A stretch of DNA of 64,000 nt from Skeletonema tropicum (Eukaryota > Bacillariophyta > Thalassiosirophyceae > Thalassiosirales > Thalassiosiraceae). The stretch is from assembly GCA_037178625.1 (NCBI GenBank), contig CM074134.1, positions 2,852,001 through 2,916,000 on the forward strand, given 5' to 3'. The notes beneath the pieces are model-generated. The model made no database searches and was not told where the DNA came from. It saw nothing but the letters and a program-made list of their open reading frames with translations. Positions 53,093 to 63,133 of the stretch are shown here, one piece after another (position 1 is the stretch's first letter; every line of letters begins with the position of its first letter). A program made the position numbers and the translations under genes.

Positions 53093-54411
53093 AAACTTGG
53101 GGGAAACTTGAATCAGCTTCCGACTGGACCACTTGGAAGATCAAGCATATTGGGAAACTAGTGCTCATTGATTCTGACGATATCATCAAGCAAGGATCTT
53201 CTCCGCCAAATCCGTCGACCAGTTCCCCAGAGGAGGTGAAACTCTACAAGAAGAAGAATACTCTCTTGTACATGGCATTACTAGATGCTATCCAGACGAA
53301 CGAAGGTATTACTATCGTTAAGGAATTCGGTGATACTATGGATGGAGCGAGTGCGTGGAAAGCTATTCAGGCCCATTATGATGATGACATGTCTGCCATC
53401 ACTCGTACCAAGTACCTCTTTGGAATCATCTGCAAATCTCAGATTCCTCTTAATCATCGTGGACTCGCCCAAGAAATTGAGCAATTCAAGGGATGGATTA
53501 TTGAGCACAATCACTACTGCAAGAATGGAGAAGAGGAGATCCTTGGGAATCAAATGCTCATGCATTTCGAGCGTTTCATCGAATCTATTGATAAACTTCG
53601 AGACATCAAGAAACTAATTGATATTCAAGAGGATACGATCAACGTTTCTTCCACTGCTTCTTCCACCGTTAATTCGATTCGATCCCCAAGTGCTAAGATT
53701 GATTTCTATTATCGGCAAGCTCAACAAATAGATGCTGAGTTCAAGACGACTGTACTCAATTCCAGGAGGAAAGTTAATCAGGCAGCTTTGGATTGGGATA
53801 TTGATCCGTATGAATACTCTTCCTATGATGCCAATGTAGGAATTCTTGAAACTCCGTCTGATAGGGTCCTTGCAGCAATGGAGGCTTCGTATCTAGTGAA
53901 CGCAGGAGAGGAGCGAAGGAATGGATTTCTACCGCAGGCTACTTTTTCGAAACTTCCTAAGGAGGTGAAGAAGATTTGGCTTACTCTTCCCATTGAGTAC
54001 CGAGAACTAATCATGACTTCCTTGGTTGGAGAGTCCAATTCCCCACCTTCTGGGACTGAAGAACATCGTTTGCCGGGAGTAGGCATTGCAGGAAGAAATG
54101 CGAGGACTAATCTGTCTGAACTTGAACAAATCCAGTCCGTTGAGAACACCGAGGATCGGATGATTAACTTCACGGCTATTGAGGCAATGCGTGCTAGGGC
54201 GGCTTGTGCCAATGAAGAAAATGATGGACCACCGGGACTTTCTCCACCTCCCTCGTCTGCTCGACGTGACCTATCTCGAATGGATCCATTCGTTCCTGCT
54301 AGACTTATGTCATCTGACAACCGGTCGGCCACCGAGCGTATTCCTATTAATGTGTCCACAAGGAATGTATCTATGGCGCGGTCATCCTTCGCAACTCACA
54401 TCAACGTATGA

Positions 54412-55410
54412 GAAACTTTGTATGATGCTGCATTTCCTGATGTGTTTGGGATACTCTCTGCTGAACCAAGATCTGTTTCCATGGCGATCTCTTCCGGGGT
54501 TCCTACAAGAATTACTTCGTTCCCTTCTTTCGGTGAGCCATGTGCTTCTAGTCTAGGTCTTGTGGATGGTGGTGCGAACACAGGTCTTGCAAATCCTGCA
54601 CAGCTACGACGTTTACGTTATGTGTATCCATCTCGGTACATCAACGTCAATACTGCTGGTGATATGAATATCCAAGCACTCAGGATTGGTACTTTTGCTG
54701 CGAAAGCAATGACGAAAAGAGGGGAGACAGTTCTTCTAATCTTCCATGAATATGGGGAGCTACGACAAGGTCCTACGGTGCACTCCAAGATCCAGCTACT
54801 TGATGGTGGTTGTCGTGTATGCGATATTCCAACTAATCTTTCGGGTGAACAATGCGTTGTAACATCTCGAGGGCACGTATTACCTCTTACCTTTGAACAA
54901 GGATTGCCTTTCATCGAAATGACGTATCCTTCTGAAGAAGATCTTGATTCATTGCCACGTGTGGATATCACATGCGCAACTCCTTGGGATCCATCCAAGT
55001 ATGATAGTACTAGCCGTCCTATCACCTCCGGAAGTGTAAATTCTTCTATGGAGTACAATCCATTTGCTTGTGACCAAGAACCTGTATCCTTGCATGGGCA
55101 GAACGTCAATGAGAGTTTCTTCAGGAATGCAACGAAAGTCGTATCTCATCCAGACCGTATCGAGAGTAGCTATTTCTGTGATGATCTAGTAGAAGCATCT
55201 CATTATCCAGATCATGTGGTTGAACGTGTTACTGCTGATCCTTCGAGAAACATGTGCGAAAGAACCATCCAATTGATTTGCACTGGGCTTGTGGACTCTG
55301 GTGCAAATATGGGAATTGCAATTTCTCCTCCTCCAATTTCTCCTTCTTCTTTGGAAAACTCAACTAATCCTTTCTTTGACAATCCAGCGGATCTCTTTAC
55401 AGACCAATAG
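54412..55410 (+). pseudogene. Copia A protease region, pol truncated
   Basis: 332 sense codons in the same frame as Gag, after its TGA. An aspartic protease motif is present (GLVDGGANTGLANPAQLRRL), followed by a domain shared with Copia B (MFHEYGEL or IFHEYGEL, HSKIQL, PWDPSKYD). Near the end a second, shorter motif appears (GLVDSGANMGIA), then a TAG at 55408-55410. Translation beyond that is open to a TAA and reaches the 3' LTR. There is no integrase or RT. Each of the three stops could arise from one C-to-T change (CGA, CAG, CAA). The product would be a Gag-protease at most. Confidence 0.8.
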
Positions 55411-55641
55411 GACCATGATACTGCATCTCTTGTACCAGCTGCTGCTATTGAGGAAGAATTTATTCGATCCTTCTATATGAACCCTCAAGAGTCCATGCAC
55501 TACGTTGATTAAATTGACGACTTTCTCAGTAGGGAAGAAATATGGGGAGAGGAATATGGGGAGCACAAGAGAAAATTATTACCAATGCAGGAATTACGAT
55601 ATCAAGATTACATTTCGTGCCTGTTTTTGTTGGTTGGGGAG

Positions 55642-56128
55642 TGTTACGTTAGTACGATTTTGTGTACGAACGTATGTATGAACGCAACGTCATCGGCACT
55701 ATTTTAGGAATAGATATTTTAGGGACGGGACCTTTGTTTCAAAGTGCGTCAGTGGTTTTACGAGAAATCCATCACCGCCAAAGATTGAGGAAGCAAAATC
55801 CATCATCATTCGACTACGCGACCATGACACAAGTCGAGAATGAAAAATTAGTTAAGTTGAATACTTAGAACCCTTTGTTGGAACCGTTGGCTGATGCCAC
55901 ACTGTCTACAAATGAAAAATACTTCGTTAGTCGAGTAGTACGCTCAACAGTGATCTTTAGTGATCCGTGTACACCTTAGTTCCTTCTATCCGATCATACG
56001 TAAATCCGCCGCGGTTGTGATGCTCCAAATCGACCGAAGACCTCCACAACATCGAAGTCCTCCTAGATCTACGCTACACTTCACGTTTGTCATATCCGTA
56101 TGCAATAGAAACGATCATAAGGCAAAAG
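55642..56128 (+). repeat. Copia A 3' LTR
   Basis: 487 bp, preceded by the purine tract GGTTGGGGAG. It begins TGTTACG. One CG-to-CA difference separates it from the 5' LTR. Confidence 0.9.
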
Positions 56129-56719
56129 TGGAATACTGTGATGTCATGAGTCAATGGTACCTTAGGGCCTCTGACTGATGTAACATGTGCTTCGTATATC
56201 GCGAGAGAGAATTCATACTTCAATCCACAAGAATGTGTCTAAGTGAAAGCATAATATGGGATTGGGTGAGCAAGAGAAAGACAAAAAGATATCAGATAGG
56301 GCAGAGGAAGCAGGTAAGGCAGTGACTCCACGGGCGTTTGCCTTGCCTTGGTTGGCCCTGTCGGTCGTACTTCTCGTAGATTCCTCCCCTCTTTGTCTTC
56401 TCATTTCTTCACGCAAGATTGGCACGACAAGAAAGGAGGTGGGCAAATCGGATGATTCAGTCCACAAATTCTTCTTCATCAGCAGAAGGGGGCGGATGAG
56501 GCAGATGAGGCGGATGAGGTGGATGAGACACTGTCACTGTCAGCGTGGTCTTCCTGCCTCAAATGAGTGGTAAGCCGCCGGAGGAAGTGAACTTGGCTTA
56601 ACGTCATCCCGCTTATGCTTGTAAGCACCTCCCTATTTATCTCTCTAGGGAGTAGAGATGTGCCTCTATTCCATCAATCATCATGTGTTCGGCATGTTCG
56701 TGTCAGTATTTGGTAACCA

Positions 56720-56805
56720 GATTTAGTATCCAATATCCAGTATCCAGTATTCAGTATCCATTCAGTATCCATTCAGTATCCAGTATCCAGTATCCGTTTA
56801 GTATC
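56720..56805. repeat. CAGTATCC minisatellite, second array
   Basis: Same units as 40062-40170, near the right end of the proposed DNA transposon. The rest of 56129-57296 and 57297-57734 contains no supported gene. Confidence 0.85.
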
Positions 56806-57734
56806 CACAATCACCAAAATGTACGTAGGTACCATAATCTTAGGTACTATACTAGTAAATCCAGGATCTTGCTGAAACTCCACACAAAACACAAAAAACA
56901 CGAGTTCTACACCCTTACATGGAGGTTCTGTGCCTCCATGTCGACCCCTAACACAAATAGTCGACCATAATACGATAGTACAGACTATTACTATTAGCTT
57001 TCGATAGAACCACTGGTCAACGTTATATGCAGTATACTCGCATAGCAGCAGCAGTACAGGCATGCAGATCTACCGTAGGCATGCATCATTTTAGCTCGAA
57101 ATAGCATTTATCGGTCACAAATTCGTCGGGAGGTGCTCTATCTCGACGAATTATAGTCTCTTCCGCATCATATATTGTACATATAAATTTTCGTAAGACA
57201 ACATGGCCCTATTTAGACTATTACAATTTTGTTAGTGATTGGTGTGTGAAAATTGTGAGCTGTCACGACGCGACAGTGACAATTATTTCCCGCCAGTAGC
57301 TAGCACATGCCAGCCAAGGCCCTGAGGGCCATACAATACTGCAGCAAAGCAAACAAAGCACTGCAGGGATACCCCAATTGATACGTACATTTGGCGTGTA
57401 ATGATGAATATGAGATTAAACGATTGTAAGAGTCATTAATGCAGAATGGCTTATTAAATCGCCGCAACTTATTATTAAACAGTATTTTATGTTGTTTTGC
57501 CCGGCGTTTGCTGATTTTATGTCTGTGGTAATCAGAGCCGCACAAGTACGATCAAAACATCCTCGATTCGGCCGCCGCCACTTGCATAATCGGAATCAGC
57601 ATTGAAAACTGAAAACTGGGTTAGTTATTGTATTGTGTCGTTTACGTTGACTTTGGGCGTGCCGCAACGGTATGTAGTACCTTCCAGTCTCCTTCCAGTT
57701 CTGGTGATGCTGACGCGTGCGTCAGATGGGGTTC

Positions 57735-57852
57735 TCATCGATATTTTGGCGGGGAAAGATAAAAAATCCATTTCTTGAGTCGTCCGTAGAACTTCTATGT
57801 TCATGTAGGAATAGTAGAAATCCGAGGGATTTAAGTTGTCAGCCAGCTCAAC
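57735..57852. repeat. Upstream copy of the petF 5' region
   Basis: This matches 59172-59282 almost base for base (ATTTTGGCGGGGAAAGATA, CCATTTCTTGAGTCGTCCGT, TTTAAGTTGTCAGCCAGCTC). It has one extra 6-nt TTCATG. The two copies are about 1.43 kb apart, and the intervening DNA is mostly simple and tandem repeats. Confidence 0.9.
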
Positions 57853-57924
57853 GTTCGAAGTTCTCATCAGTTCTCCCATTTATTTACCCTTGGTTCTCCC
57901 TATCTAAATAATGAGAGGAGCTAA

Positions 57925-58080
57925 GTCGTTCGTTCTGTCGTTCTGTCGGTCGTTCGTTCTGTCGTTCTGTCGGTCGTTCGTTCTGTCGTTCTGTCGGTCG
58001 TTCGTTCTGTCGTTCTGTCGGTCGTTCGTTCTGTCGTTCTGTCGGTCGGTCGGTCGGTCGGTCGGTCGGTCGGTCGGTCT
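57925..58080. repeat. 24-bp minisatellite x5 followed by (GTCG)n
   Basis: The unit GTCGTTCGTTCTGTCGTTCTGTCG repeats perfectly from 57925 to 58044. It then degenerates to nine GTCG/GTCT tetramers. The open frames crossing it on both strands are repeat artefacts. Confidence 0.95.
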
Positions 58081-58127
58081 GTCGTTCTGTCCGGGCCCTT
58101 TGGCGTGTCCTTTGGCCTTCACGGGCA

Positions 58128-58416
58128 TTTTCGATCGACTCTTTCTTTGATTGGCTTGATTTGACCCCTTGCCCCCCCCCGTTTTTAGAGTTTTCGATTG
58201 TCTCTTTCTTTGATTGCCTTAGATTTGAATGTTCAGGGGGGGGACACCCCCCCTTGCCCCCCCCGTGTTTAGAATTTTCGATTGACTCTTTCTTTGATTG
58301 GCTTAGATTTGATTGTTCAGGGGGGACACCCCCCCTTGCCCCCCCGTGTTTAGAATTTTCGATTGACTCTTTCTTTGATTGGCTTAGATTTGATTGTTCA
58401 GGGGGGGACACACGGA
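58128..58416. repeat. Four 63-84 bp units with G/C-tract hairpins
   Basis: Units start TTTTCGAT at 58128, 58191, 58275 and 58356 (steps 63, 84, 81). Most contain a run of 6-8 G, then ACA and 6-7 C, a near-perfect hairpin, then TTGCCCCCCCCGTG. All steps are multiples of three, so frames stay open on both strands. These tracts are also prone to sequencing and assembly errors. Confidence 0.9.
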
Positions 58417-58423
58417 AGAGGCA

Positions 58424-58640
58424 AATGGACCTACTCGGATTCGGTGAATGGAAGAGAGGAAAGAAGTGTGGTCAGTTTGAAAACATTTATATTGTCAGGG
58501 TCGAGGTCAGCGAGCAAGTCTACTACGAGAACGATGAAGTCAAATCGGACTCAAACGTGAAGCGTGAAGCACTGGATGCAGACACCGATAATGAAGATGC
58601 CCCACCGAGCAAGCGCCGTAACATTTGCGTTACTAGGTAA
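58424..58640 (+). CDS. Small hypothetical protein, possibly a gene remnant
   Basis: 72 codons from ATG 58424 (MDLLGFGEWKRGKKCGQFEN). It contains a hydrophobic stretch (IYIVRVEVSEQVYY) and an acidic/basic C-terminus with a nuclear-localisation-like PPSKRRN. Composition is unlike the flanking repeats, which suggests genuine coding origin. The frame is open into the repeat array upstream, so the 5' part may have been lost or replaced. No family is recognised. The region 58641-59171 is AT-rich and without genes. Confidence 0.35.
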
Positions 58641-59171
58641 GAAGATGAGGCAGAAAGGAAGAATGTGTTTTAAGTAATTCGGACATGATACTCTTACATT
58701 GTACAACAAGGCTCTCACTTCTAACGTCAATTACATCACCACTTTCACCAACATTAAGAAGGAATCCGAGAGTGGGTACTAACTCTGCCAAATCATACTA
58801 ACAGTCCTGTAGAATATTATTTCACCAAATGATTTACGTCTCGCTCTAATTTCTTCCTACCTGTCTTCAATCGTTTCCACACGTTCACATTAAACCTCTT
58901 CATAGATAATCCCTCTCACATAAATCAATATTCTCCCAACCGTTTCTCAGTAATCACTACACAGCATTCGTAGAAGGCAATGTACAACCTTTATTACATA
59001 ATTATTAAAGTGTTACATAACGTACTATTTGAATACTGCTATGTATATAAGTAGACACAATCAATATCGTAGTAGATAGCCGGTGCCTCCTCTCTTATTT
59101 AGAAAACCCGCGCAGCGGCTAGACGAGCGTCAGCGAGGCTAGTACTTACGAACAGATGGCGTCTGGCGTCA

Positions 59172-59282
59172 CATCGACATTTTGGCGGGGAAAGATACAA
59201 TATCCATTTCTTGAGTCGTCCGTAGAACTTCTATGTAGGAATAGTAGAAATCCGACGGATTTAAGTTGTCAGCCAGCTCAAC
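59172..59282. promoter_or_regulatory. Probable petF promoter region, duplicated at 57735-57852
   Basis: It ends 79 bp before the petF ATG, so it most likely holds core promoter or 5'UTR sequence. Conservation with the distant copy stops at AGCTCAAC. Core elements cannot be assigned with confidence. Confidence 0.5.
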
Positions 59283-59361
59283 AAAGTTCTCTATGGTATG
59301 CAGTATTCATTACCTACCTGCGAACATAATTTTACTCCACCACCCATTACGCACTACCAAA

Positions 59362-59920
59362 ATGAAGCTTGCTATCGCCGCCACCCTTGTCGCCTCTGCC
59401 GCCGCCTTCGCCCCTTCGGCCCCTGTTATCTCCAGGGCCTCCTCCACTTCCCTCTACAATTCCTATAACGTCAAACTCATCAGCGAGAAAGAGGGAATTG
59501 ATGTCACCATCGAATGTGACAGTGAAGTCTACATTCTTGGTGAGTTGTTGTTTTCGTCGGTTGATGTTACCTGTCAACAATATAATATTATTTGTCACTG
59601 CGAGTACGTTGAACTAGACAATTATGGTGCCATTTCTTCTTTACAAAGAACACTGATGTTCCTCACAACACATCGCATAATTCATTTTTTACCCTATCTC
59701 AGAGGCCGCCGAGAAAAATGGAATCGACCTTCCCTACAGTTGCCGTGCCGGAGCCTGCTCCACATGCGTCGGAAAGGTTACCGACGGAACGATTGACCAA
59801 TCTGATCAGGAATACATTGATGAATACAAGTTGGCAGAAGGCTACGTTTTGACTTGCGTTGCTTACCCCCGCTCCGACTGCACAATCCTAGTGCACCAGG
59901 AGAACGAGTTCTGGGCGTGA
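59362..59920 (+). CDS. petF: Plastid [2Fe-2S] ferredoxin, nuclear-encoded
   Basis: Two exons (59362-59539 and 59703-59920) encode 131 residues. The 163-nt intron has GTGAGT and a CTCAG acceptor and joins in phase 1 (VYIL|EAAEKNG). The N-terminus is a signal peptide ([15 protein letters not shown]) cut before Phe in an ASAAA-FAP motif, then a short Ser-rich transit peptide. This bipartite presequence sends proteins into complex diatom plastids. The mature domain starts near residue 36 ([11 protein letters not shown]). The iron-sulfur ligands are Cys73, Cys78, Cys81 ([10 protein letters not shown]) and Cys111 (LTC), with the spacing of plant-type ferredoxin. It passes electrons from photosystem I to FNR and other stromal enzymes. 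In many diatoms petF is plastid-encoded; nuclear copies are known in some Thalassiosira. The duplicated upstream region (57735-57852) may reflect a failed gene duplication. Confidence 0.95.
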
Positions 59921-62248
59921 GTCACTCTATGCGAATCCGATTTCTCTCTGGTTCATAAATTGGAGCTTGGCAATGGAATCTAATGATTGGTTAGGCTATG
60001 GCTACATGGAACCGGGTAACATCATTAATACCGATTATTACTATTACAATTTATTGCAGCATTTTGTGTTCTCCAAAGAACTAATGATGAATTCTTACAT
60101 TGACATTGAACCAGTCTGTTGGGATCCTTCTCTGCATACCACACTAGATTTAGCACAGGAGAAAGGTGCGGCAAGCAAGAGCAGATAGAAATTAATAGAG
60201 AGCAGAGAGCACTTGAGAGAGAAGTGGCAAAAGCTGAAAGAAAACAAGAGAAGCAGAAAGAAATTAATAGAGAGTGCAGAGAGCAACGCAGAGAGATGTG
60301 GCAAGCGTATGGAGAAATGAAATAGATCACACCGGGTAGGTGAAGCGAACATCCGACGGAGAGCAGAAATAGTATTAGTCATGGTCGTAGTGCCTGACGA
60401 AGAAAAGATGGCCGGAGTGCCTAACGTAAAGCAAGACGGCTGAAGTGCCTGTAATGCTGGTAAGTGGAAAAGAATAGGGACATGATTGGTCAGAGTAAAT
60501 AAGAATACTGATGTGCACCCAGATAGGTAGGGTCACCGTACCGCCTATATAATTTGTCGTGTCACTAGGCGTCTTCGGGACCAGCCCGAGCCCCTCCAGG
60601 TTTAAATTCTTCTTTCTCTAAAGAATATCTTGCTGGTCATTTTGATCTTGAACGAGCATTGATAGTGATAGTTGAAGTTGAGGGCCTATCTTGGCTGGAT
60701 ACCGCTGAGTACGAGTACATAGCGTAACTTCAATCATTTGTAAAACCGCTCGTGTCTCACTTTTACCAGGTCAGGGTAAATGTGTCACGGTGGAAGAGGA
60801 TGTCTCTGCTAACACTTAAGCAACATCTTGACTTGGGTGCCGGGTGGCGATTGTTTGTGTATGTTTGCTTCTTGTTAAGGTCGAACACAAGTATTTCGTC
60901 CACTCACAGTTGGTCGCGGTCGTGAAAGCTTTTGTGGTGGAAAAATTGGAGCTTGGAGCTTGAAGCTTGCTTTGCGCTTTGCTTGCAGCTTGCAGCTTCA
61001 TCTTTGACTGAGAACGACAGCTTCGTGTAGCAGCAGAGTATGAAATAGATAGTGAATTATCACTTTGTGGCGTAAATTCGAGCGAGGTCAAATAGTGTGA
61101 AACAAATTGGATCAGTCAGCTATATAGAGAGCAGCGAGCAGCAGCAATTTGCAATAATTTCATCATTCAGAAAGCATACAGCAGCGCAGCGCGCCAGCAA
61201 CTAACAACAGTATATAAAGCTTGCGAGCATAACCTCTGAGAGCTCGTGCAGATTTTCAACACTGCCAGGCCGAACAGGTTCAGGTTTGAAATATTACCCT
61301 TTCGACATCAATGATCCACTTTTGGCCGACAATGACCATGTCGAACCACCGGAACACCTTCTCAACCCCTCTTCCTATCGTTTGCCAACACCCAGCACCA
61401 CCGAATCCCCTATTAGAGCGGAGAGAAAGAAATTAACGGCTTTTATTCGTTTCCATCGGCGGATGAAACGTCGAAAGTAAGAGCAAAAGACGTTACCTAT
61501 AACACCACTACTCGAACTCAACCTGTCTCCTTCACAACACTAATGGCAATGAATCGGAGCGGAAACAGGCATCTTCACCGAGAGTGATGCCAGAAGACTA
61601 TCCAATCACACCGGCGAAACCGAATCGTGAATGCAATGAAAACATGCTACAGAGCAAACGAAGCGAACACCCGTCCGTCACTCCCAATCAAGCGAAACAG
61701 AAAGAGAAGTCGAACAAACAACAAACGATTGCATTGACTTACAATCAAGATACCCAAAATATAGAAATAGGAGGAGGATCGAGATCGAGGAAAGGATGTA
61801 CTTATGAATATTGTTCCAAATAAGAAGTCTGAACATCGGGTACGTCCTGCTACATTCAGTGAAGGCGAGGGCGAGGTTGAGAGAGAAGAGATTTTTCTCC
61901 GATGCTATTTGAAGGCATGGTCAACCTGTGTTCGATACAGCGCTCAACGTATTCGGTCACCGCGATATAGAACTTGGAAAGGTCAGAGAAGTAGAAGGTT
62001 TCTTGACAAACAACCTTGAGGATCGTAGTCGCGCCTCCTTGTAAAAGATATTAACGTTAATGAAATGTATACTTCTTACTTAATCATTTCTACATTATTT
62101 CAATGGAATCCCTTCCACCCTGCTTCGCCACCATTCAACTTCTCCTTCGTCGACTCTCCAGATAATTATTTGCTGCTTTCTTCGTTTCGCACTCCATTCT
62201 TGTCATACAACTTTTCCTCGCTCTTCATAGCTGACAGTCTTGTCTCCA
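59921..62248. other. Intergenic; short repeats and unsupported ORFs
   Basis: 60165-60325 contains tandem purine-rich repeats (GAAATTAATAGAGAG) that give a coiled-coil-like frame without ATG. 60955-61005 repeats AGCTTG/GCAGCTT. Frames at 61286-61478 (YYPFDINDPLLADND..., ending at a GTAAGA) and 61505-61823 (with QASSPRVMPEDYPITPAKP) could be exons of one gene, but no splice fits well. No gene is called. Confidence 0.45.
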
Positions 62249-62652
62249 CTAGCTGAAGTTGACCATTATTGCCGCCAACTCCTGTGAATGTACTTCTAGT
62301 TCATTCAGCAAGTGTGATTCTCTAATGAAGATTTGATTTTGCCAACGAAAACGAAGAAACCCGTGTCTTCCTTTCTCCTCATGCACATCCACCTCGTTCG
62401 ACTGTACGTAAATCCATTGCTCAGCTCGCCCGCACCATCTGGAAGGCACTCAATTGCCTCTCGAGAAACGAACTCAATGGAAGTCAAAAGCGATTTTGGA
62501 TCGGCGGCGTCGAAATTTCGCTCATTTCCGTCCTCTTTCGACTCCATTTCGACCGAAGAAATAGCCGTTGTCGTGGATCCACCATGACCAGGACATGACA
62601 AAGGGCTAGGGGGACCGTTGGGCGATGCGTCGGCATCGATACTGGGAGGCAT
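62249..62652 (-). pseudogene. Possible coding region with a frame change
   Basis: From ATG 62652 (MPPSIDADASPNGPP) the frame runs past SLLTSIEFVSREAIECLPD. A second, overlapping frame then reads EQWIYVQSNEVDVHEEKGRH, FLRFRWQNQIFIRE and SHLLNELEVHSQELAAI to a stop at 62249. The second part looks more protein-like than the continuation of the first. A frameshift or small intron near 62420 would join them. I do not recognise the product. Confidence 0.35.
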
Positions 62653-62849
62653 TGGTCCTCAATGCGCTCAATTCGACTGCATATTAGGGTGATTTGGCAT
62701 TCAACCCTGTTCGGCCTGGCAGTGTTGAAAATCTGCAAGGCAGCCCCAAATTTGCTAGAAGAGAGAAGAGATGAGCAGTGTAGGCGCCTGCACGCCAGCT
62801 GAAAGAGAGGCGGTAACCGCAGGAAGTCAGGCATCATCGATTTTCTAGC

Positions 62850-62889
62850 GCCGACCCCATGCCTGCGAAAGGCAGGCGATGGGGTCGGC
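62850..62889. repeat. Strong 17-bp stem hairpin
   Basis: GCCGACCCCAT-GCCTGC, loop GAAAG, GCAGGC-g-ATGGGGTCGGC: 17 paired bases with one bulged G and a 5-nt loop. It stands alone in intergenic DNA. It could be an RNA structural element, a terminator-like hairpin or an element end. 62653-63133 otherwise shows nothing. Confidence 0.85.
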
Positions 62890-63133
62890 AGCAGATTCGT
62901 CTCACTACAATAATCTACTTATGTTGCTATGAAAAGCTATTTCTTTTCTTTCACATTGCTAGCAATTTCATTGCTTAATCGGGCAGCATTGCTTTATTCG
63001 ATCAATCGAATTGATTATTGTTTATGACCACGGACAGAATGGGTGTCGCAACCCGGCTCCCGCCAAAATATGATAGGGCCGGACAGAATTGTTGACACCC
63101 GTCGGCAGCCCGTAGGTGCCGCCAGGCCCGCCC

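Larger units (their letters stand above)
41424..54411 (+). pseudogene. Copia A Gag, frame interrupted by Copia B
   Basis: The ATG at 41424 (MANNPRGFED) opens 270 codons to 42233. The frame resumes at 53098 after Copia B and runs to a TGA at 54409-54411, 707 residues in all. The N-terminal part is unlike typical copia Gag and ends in a long Thr/Asn/Ala/Pro-rich linker (about 165-245). The second part is a recognisable copia Gag (WGKLESASDWTTWKIKHIGK, KNTLLYMALLDAIQ, MDGASAWKAIQAHYD, EIEQFKGWIIEH). I see no CCHC knuckle. The terminal TGA is in frame with the protease downstream, so it may be a read-through codon or a C-to-T nonsense change. Both stretches are otherwise open, implying that Copia B inserted into a young element. 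Confidence 0.85.
40705..56128 (+). mobile_element. Copia A: Ty1/copia element, gag-protease only, hosting a nested copia
   Basis: Two direct LTRs of 487 bp (40705-41191 and 55642-56128) differ by a single base. A polypurine tract (GGTTGGGGAG) lies just before the 3' LTR, which begins TGTTACG. Inside are a gag ORF, interrupted by Copia B, and a protease region; integrase, RT and RNase H are absent. The gag frame is restored exactly when Copia B and one AAACT are removed. Flanking bases (GCGGA left, TGGAA right) are not a target duplication, so the flanks may have recombined. It is non-autonomous. Confidence 0.88.
39957..57296. mobile_element. DNA transposon shell with terminal inverted repeats and TA target site
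   Basis: The left end reads TA|CTGGCGGGAAA...AATTTCACTG. The right end, reverse complemented, reads TA|CTGGCGGGAAATAATTGTCACTG. Eleven terminal bases are identical and further blocks match. Without Copia A the shell would be about 1.9 kb. It carries a broken transposase (40349-40704) and a CAGTATCC-type minisatellite near each end. Apart from the minisatellite, the right remnant (56129-57296) has no recognised coding sequence. The TA duplication and short repeats would suit a Tc1/mariner-like or other TIR element; the superfamily is uncertain. Confidence 0.5.

Noticed and set aside
57884..58411. 175-codon minus-strand frame (ERQNERPTERQ..., SKKESIEN...)
   Set aside because: It consists entirely of a 24-bp minisatellite and G/C-tract repeats whose periods are multiples of three, and it lacks an ATG.
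60119..60325. Charged coiled-coil-like plus-strand frame
   Set aside because: No ATG at the start, and the content is a purine-rich tandem repeat.
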